From positions 310,001 through 374,000 of the forward strand of contig CAVTWA010000003.1 of the NCBI GenBank assembly GCA_963738025.1: a DNA stretch of 64,000 nt, read 5' to 3'. How positions within the stretch are numbered: position 1 is the stretch's first letter; the number at the start of each line of letters is the position of its first letter. The DNA is from 20CM-2-55-15 sp963738025 (GTDB lineage Bacteria > Acidobacteriota > Terriglobia > 20CM-2-55-15). Positions 17,457 through 28,519 of this stretch are shown in pieces. The translations under genes were made by a program, and so were the position numbers. The notes under the pieces were generated by a model. That model saw only the letters and a list, made by a program, of their open reading frames with translations, was not told where the DNA came from and did not search any database.

Positions 17457-19206
17457 ATGCCCGATGGAGTCTCAGTGTCCTCTTCGTCCAATCGTGAAAC
17501 GGAGCAGCCGGAAAAGCGCTTCCGCGGCGCGCCTAAGGGCCGCCGCGTCGATCCAAAAGCGCGCGAGGAGGTTGTTGCGCTTCTCGGCGACTCCCCGCGC
17601 CGCCGGGATCTGCTGATAGAGCACTTGCATCGGATTCAGGACCGTTTCGGCTGCATCTCGGCGCATCATCTCGTGGCGCTTGCCGCGGAGATGAAACTGG
17701 CGATGACGGAAGTCTACGAGGTCGCCACGTTCTACCATCACTTCGACGTCGTGAAGGACGGAGAGCCGTCGCCCCCCGCAATCACAGTACGCGTTTGCGA
17801 CTCCATCGCCTGCGAGATCGCCGGTTCACGCCAGTTGCTCGGCGCGTTGCCGGCGCTTCTCGGCCACGAGGTGCGTGTTTTGCGCGCGCCTTGCGTGGGC
17901 CGCTGCGATACGGCGCCCGTCGCAGTCGTCGGCCAGAATCCTGTCCCGTACGCGACCTCGGACAAGGTGACCGCGCTGGTCGAGGCGAAGGCCGTGACGC
18001 ATCCTCAGCCCGGCGGCGGCGCTTCGCATCCGCATTTCGAGATCGTGAGCCCGGGACACATCGACTACGAGGCATATCGAGCGAAGGGCGGATATGAACT
18101 GGCCGCAGCCTGCTTTGGAGGTTCGAAAAGCCGCGATGAAGTGATCGCAGCTATGGAAGACTCCGGTCTGCGCGGCCTGGGCGGCGCAGGGTTTCCCGCA
18201 GGACGAAAATGGAAAGCCGTCGCGGCGGAACCGGCGCCGCGTCTCATGGCGATTAACATCGACGAGGGTGAGCCGGGCACGTTCAAAGACCGCTACTACC
18301 TGGAGCGCGACCCGCACCGCTTTCTGGAAGGGGCGCTCGTCGCAGCCTGGGCAGTCGGCATCGCAGAAATCTATATTTACCTGCGGGACGAATATCACGG
18401 CTGCCGCGCCATCCTCGAGCGCGAAATTGCAGCGCTACAGGCAAATCCTCCATGTCCGCTTACCTCCGATCCATCTGCGGCGCGGCGCCGGGGCCTATAT
18501 CTGCGGCGAAGAATCCGCGATGATCGAATCGATCGAAGGCAAGCGCGGCGAGCCGCGCCTGCGCCCGCCTTACGTGGCCCAGGTCGGCTTATTCAACCGG
18601 CCGACGCTCGAGCACAATATGGAAACCCTGCACTGGGTGCGTGACATCGTGCAGAAAGGTCCCGCCTGGTTCGCCGGCCACGGGCGGAACGGGAGAAAGG
18701 GTCTGCGCTCGTTCTCAGTGAGCGGCCGCGTAAAGGAGCCGGGCGTAAAACTCGCGCCGGCCGGCATCACCGTCCGGGAGTTGATCGCCGAATATTGCGG
18801 CGGCATGCTCGACGGCCACACGTTCTATGCATACCTGCCTGGCGGAGCGTCCGGCGGGATCCTGCCGGCGTCCATGGGCGACATCCCGCTCGATTTCGAC
18901 ACGCTGAACCAGTATGGCTGCTTCATCGGATCGGCCGCGATCGTGATTCTCTCTCAACAGGACACGGCAGCCGGCACGGCGCGTAATCTCATGAAATTTT
19001 TCTCCGAAGAATCCTGCGGGCAATGCACACCCTGCCGTGTGGGCACGGCGAAAGCGGTGATGCTGATGGAAGAGCGCGCCTGGGACCAGCCGCTGCTCAA
19101 GGAATTGTCGTCCGCAATGGTTGACGCGTCGATCTGCGGCCTGGGCCAGGCGGCCCCGAACCCGGCGCTCTGCGTGATGAAGTACTTCCCGCAGGAGGTA
19201 AAGTAA
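17457..19206 (+). CDS. NAD-linked formate dehydrogenase electron-transfer subunit (NuoE-NuoF fusion, frameshifted)
   Basis: About 582 residues joined. Residues ~40-175 are NuoE-like with a thioredoxin-fold [2Fe-2S] site (VCDSIACEIAG ... APCVGRCDTAPVA). The rest is NuoF-like: a glycine-rich NADH-binding loop (GLRGLGGAGFPAGRKW), the FMN site (NIDEGEPGTFKDRYY), and the 4Fe-4S motif (EESCGQCTPCRVGTAK). An extra base near 18461 moves the frame from ALQANPPCPL to LRRGAGAYICGEESAM. FdsB-type subunits of soluble formate dehydrogenases have this plan; they pass electrons from formate to NAD+. The next gene starts at the last base of the stop (TAATG). Confidence 0.88.
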
Positions 19207-21972
19207 TGCCGCCGGTCACGTTCACATTGAATGGCCGGTCTGTTTCCGGACGATCGGACGAGTCCATTCTCGAGTTGGCCAAACGTCACGGCATCGAGAT
19301 CCCCCACTTGTGCTACACCGACGGAATGCGCGCGGACGGCAACTGCCGGGCTTGTATGGTCGAGGTCAAAGGGGAGCGCGTCCTGGCGCCTTCATGTTGC
19401 CGTACCCCCAAAGACGGGATGGAAGTCACCACCGACAGTCCTCGCGCTTTAGCCAGCCAGAAAATGGTGATCGAGCTGCTCCTCTCCGATATTGCCGAAG
19501 AGTCCTACACGCGCGATTCCGAACTCGACCAATGGGCGACGCGGCTTTCGGTAGGCAAGCCGCGCTTCCGCAGCCGCCATCAGCCGGCGGCGGACGTGTC
19601 TCATCCGGCAATGGCTGTACATCTGGACGCCTGTATTCAGTGCGGACGTTGTGTTCGTGCATGCCGCGAAAAACAGGTGAACGACGTCATCGGCTATGCC
19701 TTCCGTGGCGCGCATTCGAAGATCGTGTTCGACCTGGACGACCCGATGGGCAACTCCACCTGTGTGGCTTGCGGCGAATGCGTGCAAGCGTGTCCCACCG
19801 GTGCGCTTATGCCGGCCCGGGACGTGGGCATGATCGTGCCCGAGAAAAAGGTGGACTCGGTGTGTCCGTACTGCGGTGTCGGCTGCCAGCTTACCTATAA
19901 CATCAAGGAAAACAAAATTCTCTTCGTGCAGGGTAAGGAAGGCCCGGCGAACTCGAGCCGCCTGTGCGTGAAGGGCCGGTACGGTTTCGACTACGTACAA
20001 CACAAACATCGCCTCACCACTCCGCTCATCCGGAAGCCGGAGGTGGCGAAACGCAAAGACTTCAAAGTAGATCCCGACAACTGGCGTTCGGTGTTCCGGG
20101 AAGCATCCTGGGAGGAGGCACTCGCCGTCGCCGCCGGCGGCCTGCGAAAAATCCGGGATACGCATGGCAAGAGATCGCTTGCCGGCTTCGGCTCGGCAAA
20201 AGGCACGAACGAGGAAGCCTATCTGTTCCAGAAGCTCGTCCGTGTCGGCTTCGGATCGAACAACGTCGATCACTGTACGCGTTTATGTCATGCATCGAGC
20301 GTTGCGGCGCTCATGGAGGGCTTGAACTCCGGAGCCGTGTCGAACCAGGTGCGCGATGTCGACAAGGCCGAAGTCATCTTCGTGATCGGCGCCAATCCCA
20401 CGAACAACCATCCCGTGGCCGCCACCTGGATGAAAAATGCGGCCAAAGCCGGCGCGAAACTGATTCTGGCGGATCCGCGCCGCTCCGACCTTGCGCGGCA
20501 CGCAACGTACTTTCTGCAGTTCACTGCGGATACCGATGTGGCGCTGTTGAATGCGATGCTCCACGTCATCGTGTCGGAAGGACTGGCAGACAAGACATTC
20601 ATCAGCGACCGTACTTCCGGCTATGAAGCCCTGGCCGAAAACGTAAAAACGTTCTCACCGGAGAGGATGGCCCCGATCTGCGGCATCGATGCGGGCACCA
20701 TTCGAGAAGTCGCGCGGCTGTACGCGACGTCGAAAGGCTCGATGATCTTCTGGGGAATGGGCGTTTCGCAGCACATTCATGGAACCGACAATGCCCGCTG
20801 CCTCATCGCCCTGGCGCTGGCGACCGGGCAAATCGGCAAGCCCGGCTCCGGGTTGCATCCTCTGCGCGGTCAGAACAATGTGCAAGGCGCGTCGGATTCA
20901 GGATTGATTCCCGATGTTTTATCCGGACTACCAACACGTGGCGGCGCCCGGAGCGAAGCAGCGATTCGAGCAATTGTGGGACACGGAACTCGATCCCGTG
21001 CCGGGACTCACCGTGGTCGAGATCATGAACGCAGCGAAGAAGCACGAAATCCGCGGCATGTACATCATGGGCGAAAACCCGGCGATGTCCGACCCCGATG
21101 TGGACCATGCTCGTGAAGCGATGGCCGCGCTCGATCATCTGGTGGTGCAAGACATTTTTCTCACCGAGACCGGCTACCTCGCCGACGTCATACTTCCCGC
21201 GACGGCATGGCCTGAGAAGACGGGCACCGTGACGAACACCGATCGGATGGTGCAGCTCGGCCGCAAGGCCCTCGACCCGCCCGGTGACGCTAGAGGCGAC
21301 CTCTGGATCATCAACGAACTGGGTCGCGGCCTTGGCCTCGACTGGAATTACTCTCATCCGAGCGAAGTGTTCGCCGAGATGCGTCAGTGCATGAATTCGA
21401 TTGCCGGCATCACGTGGGAACGCCTGGAGACTGAGTCGTCCGTAACGTATCCGTGCGAAAAAGAAGGTGATCCCGGACAGCCCGTGGTCTTCACCACACG
21501 CTTTCCGACAGCCAACGGCCGCGGCAAGTTTGTGCCCGCAGATCTGATCTCCGCCGCAGAGCGGCCGGATGCGGAGTATCCCATGGTGCTCATCACAGGC
21601 CGGCAGCTCGAGCATTGGCATACGGGATCGATGACGAGACGTGCCTCCGTTCTGGACTACATCGAGCCGGAACCGGTCGCCTCATTGCATCCCCTCGAGC
21701 TCGAGCGCTTGGGAGTGACGCCGGGCGCAACTCTGACCATCGAGTCACGGCGCGGAAAGATTTCGCTCTACGCCAGAGCTGACGAGGGCACGCCGCTCGG
21801 CTCCGTGTTTGTGCCGTTCTGCTACTACGAGGCGGCCGCAAACACGCTCACCAATCCGGCGCTCGATCCGTTCGGCAAGATTCCGGAATTCAAATACTGT
21901 GCCGTCCGGGCGTCCAAAGGCGGCCCCACGCCGGTGCAGATGAGTTTCGGCGGCGGAACGCTGCTTCGGTAG
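19206..21972 (+). CDS. fdhA: Formate dehydrogenase catalytic subunit, NuoG/FdhF type (frameshifted)
   Basis: About 921 residues joined. Order: plant-type [2Fe-2S] domain (CYTDGMRADGNCRACMVEVK), His/Cys cluster region, two 4Fe-4S sites (CIQCGRCVRACREKQ and CVACGECVQACPTGAL), the FdhF 4Fe-4S motif (CPYCGVGCQLTYN), then the bis-MGD domain. The Se/S ligand position reads NNVDHCTRLCHASSV, so cysteine is used, not selenocysteine. A base inserted near 20912 shifts the frame from ASDSGLIP to MFYPDYQHVA; the rest includes GENPAMSDPD, NTDRMVQLGRKA and the C-terminal MGD-binding domain (GRQLEHWHTGSMTRR). Reversible formate oxidation or CO2 reduction in the cytoplasm with NAD+ is expected. Same operon as the NuoEF-like subunit. 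Confidence 0.9.
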
Positions 21973-21986
21973 CAGTCGGTCAGCCC

Positions 21987-22268
21987 GGCTTTGCACAAAA
22001 AAGGCCGGGAGCTTGTGTGGTAAAGAATTTGAACGTGGCGTTTGGCCGGGCCAATTGAGGCGCAATGATTCCCCGCCTAAGCTAGGCGGGGACTGGTCCA
22101 ACAGCTTGACAGCCAAACCAGGTTTACATCGCATTCCACGACATTCAAACCTTTATCAGGTGCTACTTTGCGACTTCCCGTCCATTCTGTCTTGGACACG
22201 TACGGTCACAGACCTCCCCCCTGCGAGGTTTAGCGTTCGTGACTGCAGGGGCGCTCTATGAGCGCCCT
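21987..22268. repeat. Dispersed repeat, families A+B, medium form
   Basis: Begins GGCTTTGCACAAAAAAGGCC, has the central mini-palindrome CCCCGCCTAAGCTAGGCGGG near 22072, the CAGGTTTACATCGCATTCC stretch, the terminal TTGGACACGTACGGTCACAG motif and ends in GGGGCGCTCTATGAGCGCCC. It fills the whole gap between the formate dehydrogenase gene and the aldehyde dehydrogenase on the other strand. No gene is present. Confidence 0.8.
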
Positions 22269-22271
22269 CTA

Positions 22272-23724
22272 TCAAAGATAGATGGTCTTCACTTCGAAAT
22301 AGTTCTGCAGACCCTCAATGCCGCCTTCACGGCCCAGACCGGATTGTTTGAATCCGCCAAACGGCATCTTGTAATCCACGATCATGCCGTTCACCGTCAC
22401 GCTTCCCGATCGGATGCGGCGCGCCACCCGGTACCCTTGTTCAGCATCAGCGAGTGTATATCGCGCCATGCAGCCCGTACATCGTGTCGTTGGCTTTGGC
22501 GACCGCATCATCGATGTCCTCATAAGTAATGAACGACACGACTGGACCGAAAATTTCTTCCTGAGCGATGGTCATGCGCGTGTCGACATCGGCAAACACG
22601 GTCGGTTCGATAAAGTAGCCTTTCTTCAAGTGCCCGGGCCGGCCGCCGCCCAGCACGATCTTTGCGCCTTCGGCGCGGCCTTTTTCAATGTAGCCTTGCA
22701 CGCGAGTCAACTGGCGCTTCATTGTCAGGGGTCCCATGTGCGTATTCGTGTCGAAGGGATCGCCCACGTTGAGCTTGCTGACGGCGGCGACGTATGCATC
22801 CCGCATCTCCGTCGCGCGGGATCGGGGCACGAGCACGCGAGTAAGGGAGAAACAGACCTGTCCGGTGATCGGCATGGAAAACGGCGCCAATGACTGCAAA
22901 ACTTGTCCCATGTCGGCATCTTCCAGCACAATCGCGGCAGACTTGCCTCCGAGTTCGAGACTGCAACGCGCCAGGCGGTCGGCGCACGCTGCCATAATGT
23001 GACGGCCGGCGGCAGTGCTGCCTGTGAAGCTGATCTTGTCGATTCCCGGATGGCGGACCAGATAATCACCCGTCTCACGCCCGGCTGGCACCACATTGAA
23101 AACGCCCGGCGGCAAACCGGCTTCTTCAATGCATTCCGCCAGAAGATACGCATCCATCGGCGTTTCGGGAGCCGGCTTCGAAACAACAGTACAGCCGGCG
23201 GCGAGGGCGGGAGCGACCTTGTAACACAGCAACACCATGGGCGCATTCCAGGGTGTTATCGCAGCGACAACGCCTGCAGGCTCACTGACGATTCGGGCGG
23301 AGCGTCCATCGTCGCGCTTGCGTTCATCGATCACCGGGTAGGTCTGGATCATCCTTCCGTAGAATTCGAACAGCCCCGGCGCCTGAGTTGACGCGTGGCG
23401 AGTTAGAGATATCGGCGCACCGACCTGAGCAGTCCACGCTGCAGCCAGCTCAGGTAACCGCCGACTGAGCGCGGCGGCGACCTTCAGCAGAGCTGCGCCG
23501 CGTTCCTGAGGAGAAAGACGCGGCCACGGACCGCTGTCGAATGCAGCACGTGCGCTCGCGACGGCACGGTCCATGTCTGCCGGCGTTCCTTCAGGAAAGG
23601 TCATGATCTCCTCTTCGGTCACAGGAGACACGACGGACAGCAACTGCTTCCCGCTGGGCGTCGCCCAGGCGCCATTTACAAACACACAGTGTGGGGCATG
23701 AATCGAAATCGTGCTGGTTTCCAT
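22272..23724 (-). CDS. NAD(P)-dependent aldehyde dehydrogenase (frameshifted near the 3' end)
   Basis: ALDH superfamily, about 483 residues joined. The ATG at 23724 has AGGAG six bases upstream. Motifs: the N-terminal VFVNGAWATPSG, ITPWNAPMVLL, cofactor-loop GSTAAGRHIM, catalytic Glu in SLELGGKSAAIV, and catalytic Cys in ITGQVCFSLTR. After GLHGAIYTR near 22450 an extra T shifts the frame; DAEQGYRVARRIRSGSVTVN and MPFGGFKQSGLGREGG follow in the next one. It oxidises an aldehyde to the acid; the substrate is not evident. Confidence 0.88.
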
Positions 23725-23833
23725 TGCTACTCCTTGTTGACTTTTACCTGGATGCGAGCCAGAACCACAGCGACATACCTGGACGCTCTTTCGCTGAGCA
23801 AAAAATACAAGAATGTTTCGGCGTCTTTCGATC

Positions 23834-24790
23834 CTACTGCTTCGGAAGAGGAACGGCAAACATCTTGAATACTCCTGGATCCTTATCCTTCAGGGCAGCG
23901 TCGTTGCGGTAATTCAGCTTTCCCTCGACGACCCAGGCCATGCCTCGCGTGGCTGTCACGCCAGGCGTACTCTCAAGTCCTTCCTTCAACGTCTTGAGAA
24001 CGGCATTTTGCTTTTCAGGGCCCTCGAAAGTGACGATGGACATCTTCCCGGAATTTTCTGCGAGCAACAGTCGATGCATTCCGATGCCTCGCATGCCATC
24101 GGGCCGGTCCAGCATGCGTGGAAGCTTCAGATCGGTAATATGCTTCGATTTTCCGTCCGGGCCGAGATCCAGGCGCAGTAGCTTTCCGGTTGTTACACTG
24201 TTGACGTACAAGGTGGTCTTGTCGCCAAATGCGAGTCCGTCGGCACCGGCCAGAAGCGGATCTTTTGCGGCAACTTCTAAAGTCTTCGCCGCTGGTTTAA
24301 GCATGAGGACGCTGTTCAGGCGCGTGTCGGCAATGTAGGCCGTGCCATCCGTCGCCACTGCGATGTCATTACAAAGCGGCCCTTCCCCCGGCAACGCATA
24401 AGTACCCTTGGGAGCGCCGGTTTTGAGGTCAAAGGTTTTCACGGATGTCGGCTTCCCTTTATTCTCGAGATTATTGGAACAGACCCACAACATTTTGCCC
24501 TTCTCGTCGGCATAGACACCGAGCACATTGTTCAGTCCTCCGGTGCCTGGCTTGATCCATTCTTCAGCCGTTGTCTTCCCCGGCAGAACTCGCAGAACGT
24601 TTCCATGCCCCAGGCTGCCGATGATCAAAGTTCCATCAGCGGTTGAGCTGATACTTTCCGGAAATACCCGCGTGGCGGGGAGTGTGATTTCTGTGATGTT
24701 TTGCGCTGCCAGTGTTCCTGAAGTCAGCGCGATCAGAGCAGCAATCCGCGCGGAGCCGAGCAATTGTTTAATGCAGTTCGGTCGGTTCAT
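23834..24790 (-). CDS. Exported SMP-30/gluconolactonase-like beta-propeller protein
   Basis: 318 residues. A signal peptide (LLGSARIAALIALTSGTLAA, cleavage near LAAQ) is followed by six-bladed propeller repeats: RVFPESISSTADGTLIIGSL, GGLNNVLGVYADEKGKMLWV, GPLCNDIAVATDGTAYIADT, AGADGLAFGDKTTLYVNSVT, RPDGMRGIGMHRLLLAENSG. The D and N residues in these blades match calcium-binding positions of SMP-30. Its role could be lactone hydrolysis or simply binding. It lies upstream of the aldehyde dehydrogenase in the same direction (110-bp gap). The region 24791-25034 has no recognisable gene. Confidence 0.8.
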   Translation of the reverse strand: MNRPNCIKQLLGSARIAALIALTSGTLAAQNITEITLPATRVFPESISSTADGTLIIGSLGHGNVLRVLPGKTTAEEWIKPGTGGLNNVLGVYADEKGKMLWVCSNNLENKGKPTSVKTFDLKTGAPKGTYALPGEGPLCNDIAVATDGTAYIADTRLNSVLMLKPAAKTLEVAAKDPLLAGADGLAFGDKTTLYVNSVTTGKLLRLDLGPDGKSKHITDLKLPRMLDRPDGMRGIGMHRLLLAENSGKMSIVTFEGPEKQNAVLKTLKEGLESTPGVTATRGMAWVVEGKLNYRNDAALKDKDPGVFKMFAVPLPKQ

Positions 24791-25034
24791 CGAATCTCCA
24801 ATTCTGAGTTAGTCCGTTATCCTTATTATGGTAACCCGGCACCCGGTCCCTCAGAGGACCCACATACCCTGGAGGAGACAATGACGCGCCGGGATCGGAT
24901 CGGCGCTACTCTCAGAAAAAGCGCCGGGATCAATTTGGACGGTTTATAGCGGGCCCTTCCGTGGCATCCTTGCAAGTCGCAAACGTCGAGGACACAATCG
25001 TCTCGAATTCTCACGAACCAAGCAAGGGAGCACT

Positions 25035-25616
25035 ATGAAGAGATTGTTTTTTGTACTGGTAACGAGCACAGCATTATTTGCCGCTGTTGCGATGGCGCAG
25101 GACCCCGCAGCCGGCGGTCAACGTGGACCGGGCGGAGGCGCCCCAGGCGCAGGCGGTCCTGGTGGCGGATTCCCGCGCGGTGGCCGTGGAACGCCCGCTC
25201 CTCCGGCCACCGGTCCTATTGCCGATATGGTGACGAAATTTACAGACGCCGTTAACAAGCAGGATGCGGCAGCGCTGCAGAAGATGGTAACTGCGGATGC
25301 GGTATTGATCGACGAAGACGGCCATTTCGATCCCATCGCTCAGTGGATTACAAAACTCACCGCTACCGGATCCAAAACGTTGACTGTTCTGGGAGGCAGA
25401 GGATTGAGCCCCTTGAAGGTCTCTGAAATGGGAGACACCGCCTGGGCGGCTTTCAACTATAACCTGAAAGAAACAGTCACCCCTCGCGGTCAGTCCACTT
25501 CGATGCCCAATGAAATCAATGGAACCGTCACCATGGTCTTCAGGAAGAATGGCAGCGAGTGGCAGGCATTCCTGGTTCATATCGCAGTGACGGGAAAAGC
25601 CATTACGCCACACTAA
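25035..25616 (+). CDS. Secreted SnoaL/NTF2-like (DUF4440-type) protein
   Basis: 193 residues with a signal peptide (MKRLFFVLVTSTALFAAVAM, cleavage near MAQ) and then a low-complexity Gly/Pro/Ala linker (residues ~25-60: GGQRGPGGGAPGAGGPGGG). The C-terminal 130 residues look like an NTF2/SnoaL fold (FTDAVNKQDAAALQKMVTAD, VLIDEDGHFDP, GDTAWAAFNYNLKE, TVTMVFRKNGSEWQAFLVHI). AAGGGAGC precedes the ATG. Function not known; it may bind a small ligand in the periplasm. Confidence 0.75.
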   Translation: MKRLFFVLVTSTALFAAVAMAQDPAAGGQRGPGGGAPGAGGPGGGFPRGGRGTPAPPATGPIADMVTKFTDAVNKQDAAALQKMVTADAVLIDEDGHFDPIAQWITKLTATGSKTLTVLGGRGLSPLKVSEMGDTAWAAFNYNLKETVTPRGQSTSMPNEINGTVTMVFRKNGSEWQAFLVHIAVTGKAITPH

Positions 25617-25670
25617 CTATGCTTCGGATATACTCCCGGGCGGACTTCAAAAGTTAGGAGCATGTCAGCC

Positions 25671-27183
25671 ATGAACCAAGCCATTGCTATTACTGAATTC
25701 GCGAACCTCAGTGCGGCCGTCAAGGCCTTTATCGCGAAGCCCAAAAAACTATTACATCGATGGGAAATGGGTGGAGGCCGCTTCAGGCAGGACGTTCAGT
25801 ACGATTGATCCAGCCAGTGAGCAGGTGATCTGCGAGGTTGCCGAAGGTGCCCGGGAAGATGTGGACAGGGCTGCCAGGGCAGCGAGCAAGGCGTTCCATG
25901 AAGGCGAATGGTCGCGGATGATTCCGGCGGCTCGCGAATCGCTCTTGTTTAAGTGGGCTGACCTGGTGGAAGCCAATGCGGATATGCTGGCGGAATTGGA
26001 ATCGCTGGACAACGGAAAGCTGGTCATGTACGCGAAGATGATCGACGTGCCGGCCGCCGTGCAGTTGATTCGCTACTATGCCGGCTGGGCCACCAAGATC
26101 GGAGGCACGACTGCCAACGTCTCAATCGGCATTCCCAACACTGAATTTCATGCCTACACTCTTCGCCAGCCTGTCGGCGTCGTAGGACAGATCATCCCCT
26201 GGAATTTTCCGCTCGTGATGGCGGCTCTGAAGCTGGCGCCAGCGTTGGCATGCGGTTGCACCAGCATTCTCAAGCCGGCCGAGCAAACACCGTTGAGCGC
26301 AATTCGCCTGGTGGAACTGGCCGAAGAAGCCGGCATTCCCAAAGGCGTGATCAATCTGATCACGGGTTTCGGCGAAACCGCGGGGCGAGCCATTGTGGAG
26401 CATCCACTTGTTAGAAAGATTGCTTTCACCGGTTCGACGACGGTCGGCAAGGAAGTTGGCAAAGCCGCGATGGACAGTTTGAAGCGTGTGTCGCTGGAGC
26501 TGGGCGGCAAGAGTCCGGTGATCATCGCGCGGGACGCCGACCTCGACGAGGCGATCGCCGGCGCTGCCAATGCCATTTTCTTCAATCAAGGCCAGGTTTG
26601 CGTGGCCGGCTCCCGCTTGTTCGTGGAAGAACCTGTCTTTGACGATGTGATGAACGGAATGACGAAAATCGCTGGTTCCATGAAACTCGGCGGCGGCCGC
26701 AATCCGGATTCGCAGATGGGACCATTGGTCAGCAAGGAGCAGCACGATCGCGTTCTCGGCTACATCGAAAGGGGGCTTCGCGAAGGCGGCGAAGTGCTTA
26801 CCGGCGGCGGCAGGCATGGCGACAAGGGTTACTTCGTGCAACCGACCATCTTCAAAAATTGCAGCTCCGCATCCACCTTATATAAGGAAGAAATCTTCGG
26901 CCCCGTGCTGGTCGCGAACAGCTTTAAAGATGCCGACGAGATTGCCGCGCAGGCAAACGACACGGTATACGGTCTGGCTGCTAGCGTCTGGACGCAGAAC
27001 CTTAGCCTCGCGCATCGTCTGGCTAAACGGATCGAAGCCGGCACGGTATGGGTGAACTGCCACCATCTGATCGATCCGGCGCTGCCTTTTGGCGGTTTCA
27101 AGCAGAGTGGTATCGGCCGCGAACAGGCGGCCGACGGGATAGAGTTGTACACCGAAACAAAATCCGTTTTAATGCGAATATAA
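25671..27183 (+). CDS. Betaine/phenylacetaldehyde-type aldehyde dehydrogenase (frameshifted near the 5' end)
   Basis: The ATG at 25671 has AGGAG ten bases upstream and gives MNQAIAITEFANLSAAVKAF. A run of six A at 25743-25748 then throws the frame off; with five A the protein continues KPKNYYIDGKWVEAASGRTF and on to the stop at 27181. About 503 residues, normal for the family. ALDH motifs: IPWNFPLVMAALKLAPALA, FTGSTTVGKEV, catalytic Glu in SLELGGKSPVII, catalytic Cys in FFNQGQVCVAGSR, and PFGGFKQSGIGRE. The next gene (PQQ sugar dehydrogenase) starts 13 bases downstream, so the two are probably cotranscribed. Confidence 0.9.
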
Positions 27184-27196
27184 ATAAGGAGAAGCG

Positions 27197-28420
27197 ATGA
27201 TGAGATTAGCAAAAGCGGCATTGCTGCTTATCTTAGGGTCGGCGGCGGTCTGGGCACAGACCAATGCGGGCGAACAGAAGCCCGAAGCCAGCATGCCCTT
27301 TAACATGACCACGGTGACCACCTTTACCCTTCCATGGCGGCTGGCCTTTCTGCCCGATGGCCGTATGCTGATCACCGAAAAGATCGGGCCGCTCTGGCTG
27401 GTGACCCAGCAGGGTCAGAAGACGATGGTCGGCAATACGCCTTCGGTCTATTGGCAGGGGCAGAACGGTATGCTGGGCGTCTACCTCTCGCCAACTTACG
27501 CCACCGACCAGCGGATCTATCTCACCTATGCCGAACCCGGCGAATATGGCGGCGGCTTAGCGCTGGCCCGCGCCAAGCTGAACATCACACCTGCCTCGGC
27601 CAGCCTGCAAAACTTCGAAGTGCTCTGGCACCAGATGCCTAAGGGGAAAGGTGGCCAGGAAGGCGGCGCGGTCGCCTTCTCGCCGGACGGACAGTATCTG
27701 TTCCTCACGGTCGGCGACCGCCAGCGCTTCACCCCGGCTCAGGACCCCGACCAGCCCGTAGGCAAGGTCCTGCGTCTGACGCTGGACGGCAAACCCGCGC
27801 CCGGCAATCCCAACTTCGGCAAAACTGGTGCGGCAACCATTCCCCTGATCGATCCGCCCAGCGACACCGAAGCCGCCAAGACTGCGAAGGTGGTGAGCAC
27901 CTATACTTTTCCCGGCCCCAACCTGACACCGGCTGAAACCTGGACCATGGGCCACCGCACGCCCTATGGCCTGGCGTTTTCGCCGACCGGCGAATTGTGG
28001 GAACTCGAGCATGGCCCGCGCGGCGGTGACGAGTTGAACCTGATCGAGAAGGGTAAGAATTATGGCTGGCCGCTCGTCGGATATGCTCCGAACTATAACG
28101 GCGTAGCGATCCCTCACCCCGACACACGGCCTGACTTCGCGAAACCGGCGATCTACTGGGTGCCGGTGATCGCGCCGGGCAATCTGATGTTCTACCGCGG
28201 CAAACAGACCTTTCCGCAATGGGACGGCAACGGATTCATCGGCGGCATGGGAACCCAATCGCTCACCCGCGTCATCTTTGATGGTAAGGGCGGCGCCAAG
28301 ACCGCCGAGCGCTGGGCTGTGGGCAAACGAATCCGCGATGTGGCAGAGGGCCCCGATGGCTCGCTATGGATGCTGGAAGACGCCAATGCCGGCGCTCTGA
28401 TCCACGTGACACCCAAGTAA
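27197..28420 (+). CDS. PQQ-dependent aldose sugar dehydrogenase-like protein, exported
   Basis: 407 residues. AAGGAG precedes the ATG. Signal peptide LAKAALLLILGSAAVWAQ. Six-bladed propeller of the soluble glucose/sorbosone dehydrogenase family: WRLAFLPDGRMLITEKIGPL, GQNGMLGVYLSP, GGAVAFSPDGQYLFLTVGDR, GHRTPYGLAFSPTGELWELE, HGPRGGDELNLIEKGKNYGW. These include the His, Arg and Asp positions that bind PQQ and the sugar. It oxidises an aldose in the periplasm and passes electrons to the chain. Follows the aldehyde dehydrogenase in one operon and is closed by a terminator at 28453. Confidence 0.88.
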   Translation: MMRLAKAALLLILGSAAVWAQTNAGEQKPEASMPFNMTTVTTFTLPWRLAFLPDGRMLITEKIGPLWLVTQQGQKTMVGNTPSVYWQGQNGMLGVYLSPTYATDQRIYLTYAEPGEYGGGLALARAKLNITPASASLQNFEVLWHQMPKGKGGQEGGAVAFSPDGQYLFLTVGDRQRFTPAQDPDQPVGKVLRLTLDGKPAPGNPNFGKTGAATIPLIDPPSDTEAAKTAKVVSTYTFPGPNLTPAETWTMGHRTPYGLAFSPTGELWELEHGPRGGDELNLIEKGKNYGWPLVGYAPNYNGVAIPHPDTRPDFAKPAIYWVPVIAPGNLMFYRGKQTFPQWDGNGFIGGMGTQSLTRVIFDGKGGAKTAERWAVGKRIRDVAEGPDGSLWMLEDANAGALIHVTPK

Positions 28421-28452
28421 TCACTTCGCCTTCGGGCGAACAAGAAGCAAAG

Positions 28453-28479
28453 AGGGCCGGAGCGATCCGGCCCTTTTTG
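28453..28479 (+). terminator. Rho-independent terminator
   Basis: Stem AGGGCCGG / CCGGCCCT around the loop AGCGAT, followed by TTTTTGT. Lies 33 bases after the PQQ dehydrogenase stop and before the 3' end of the convergent response-regulator gene. The clearest intrinsic terminator in the window. Confidence 0.88.
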
Positions 28480-28519
28480 TTCTGCCCCGCTATCTGTCAG
28501 CGTGTCACTGGAAAAAATC

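Noticed and set aside
20260..20340. Selenocysteine at the formate dehydrogenase active site
   Set aside because: The codon at the ligand position is TGT (Cys) in an uninterrupted frame; no TGA is there.
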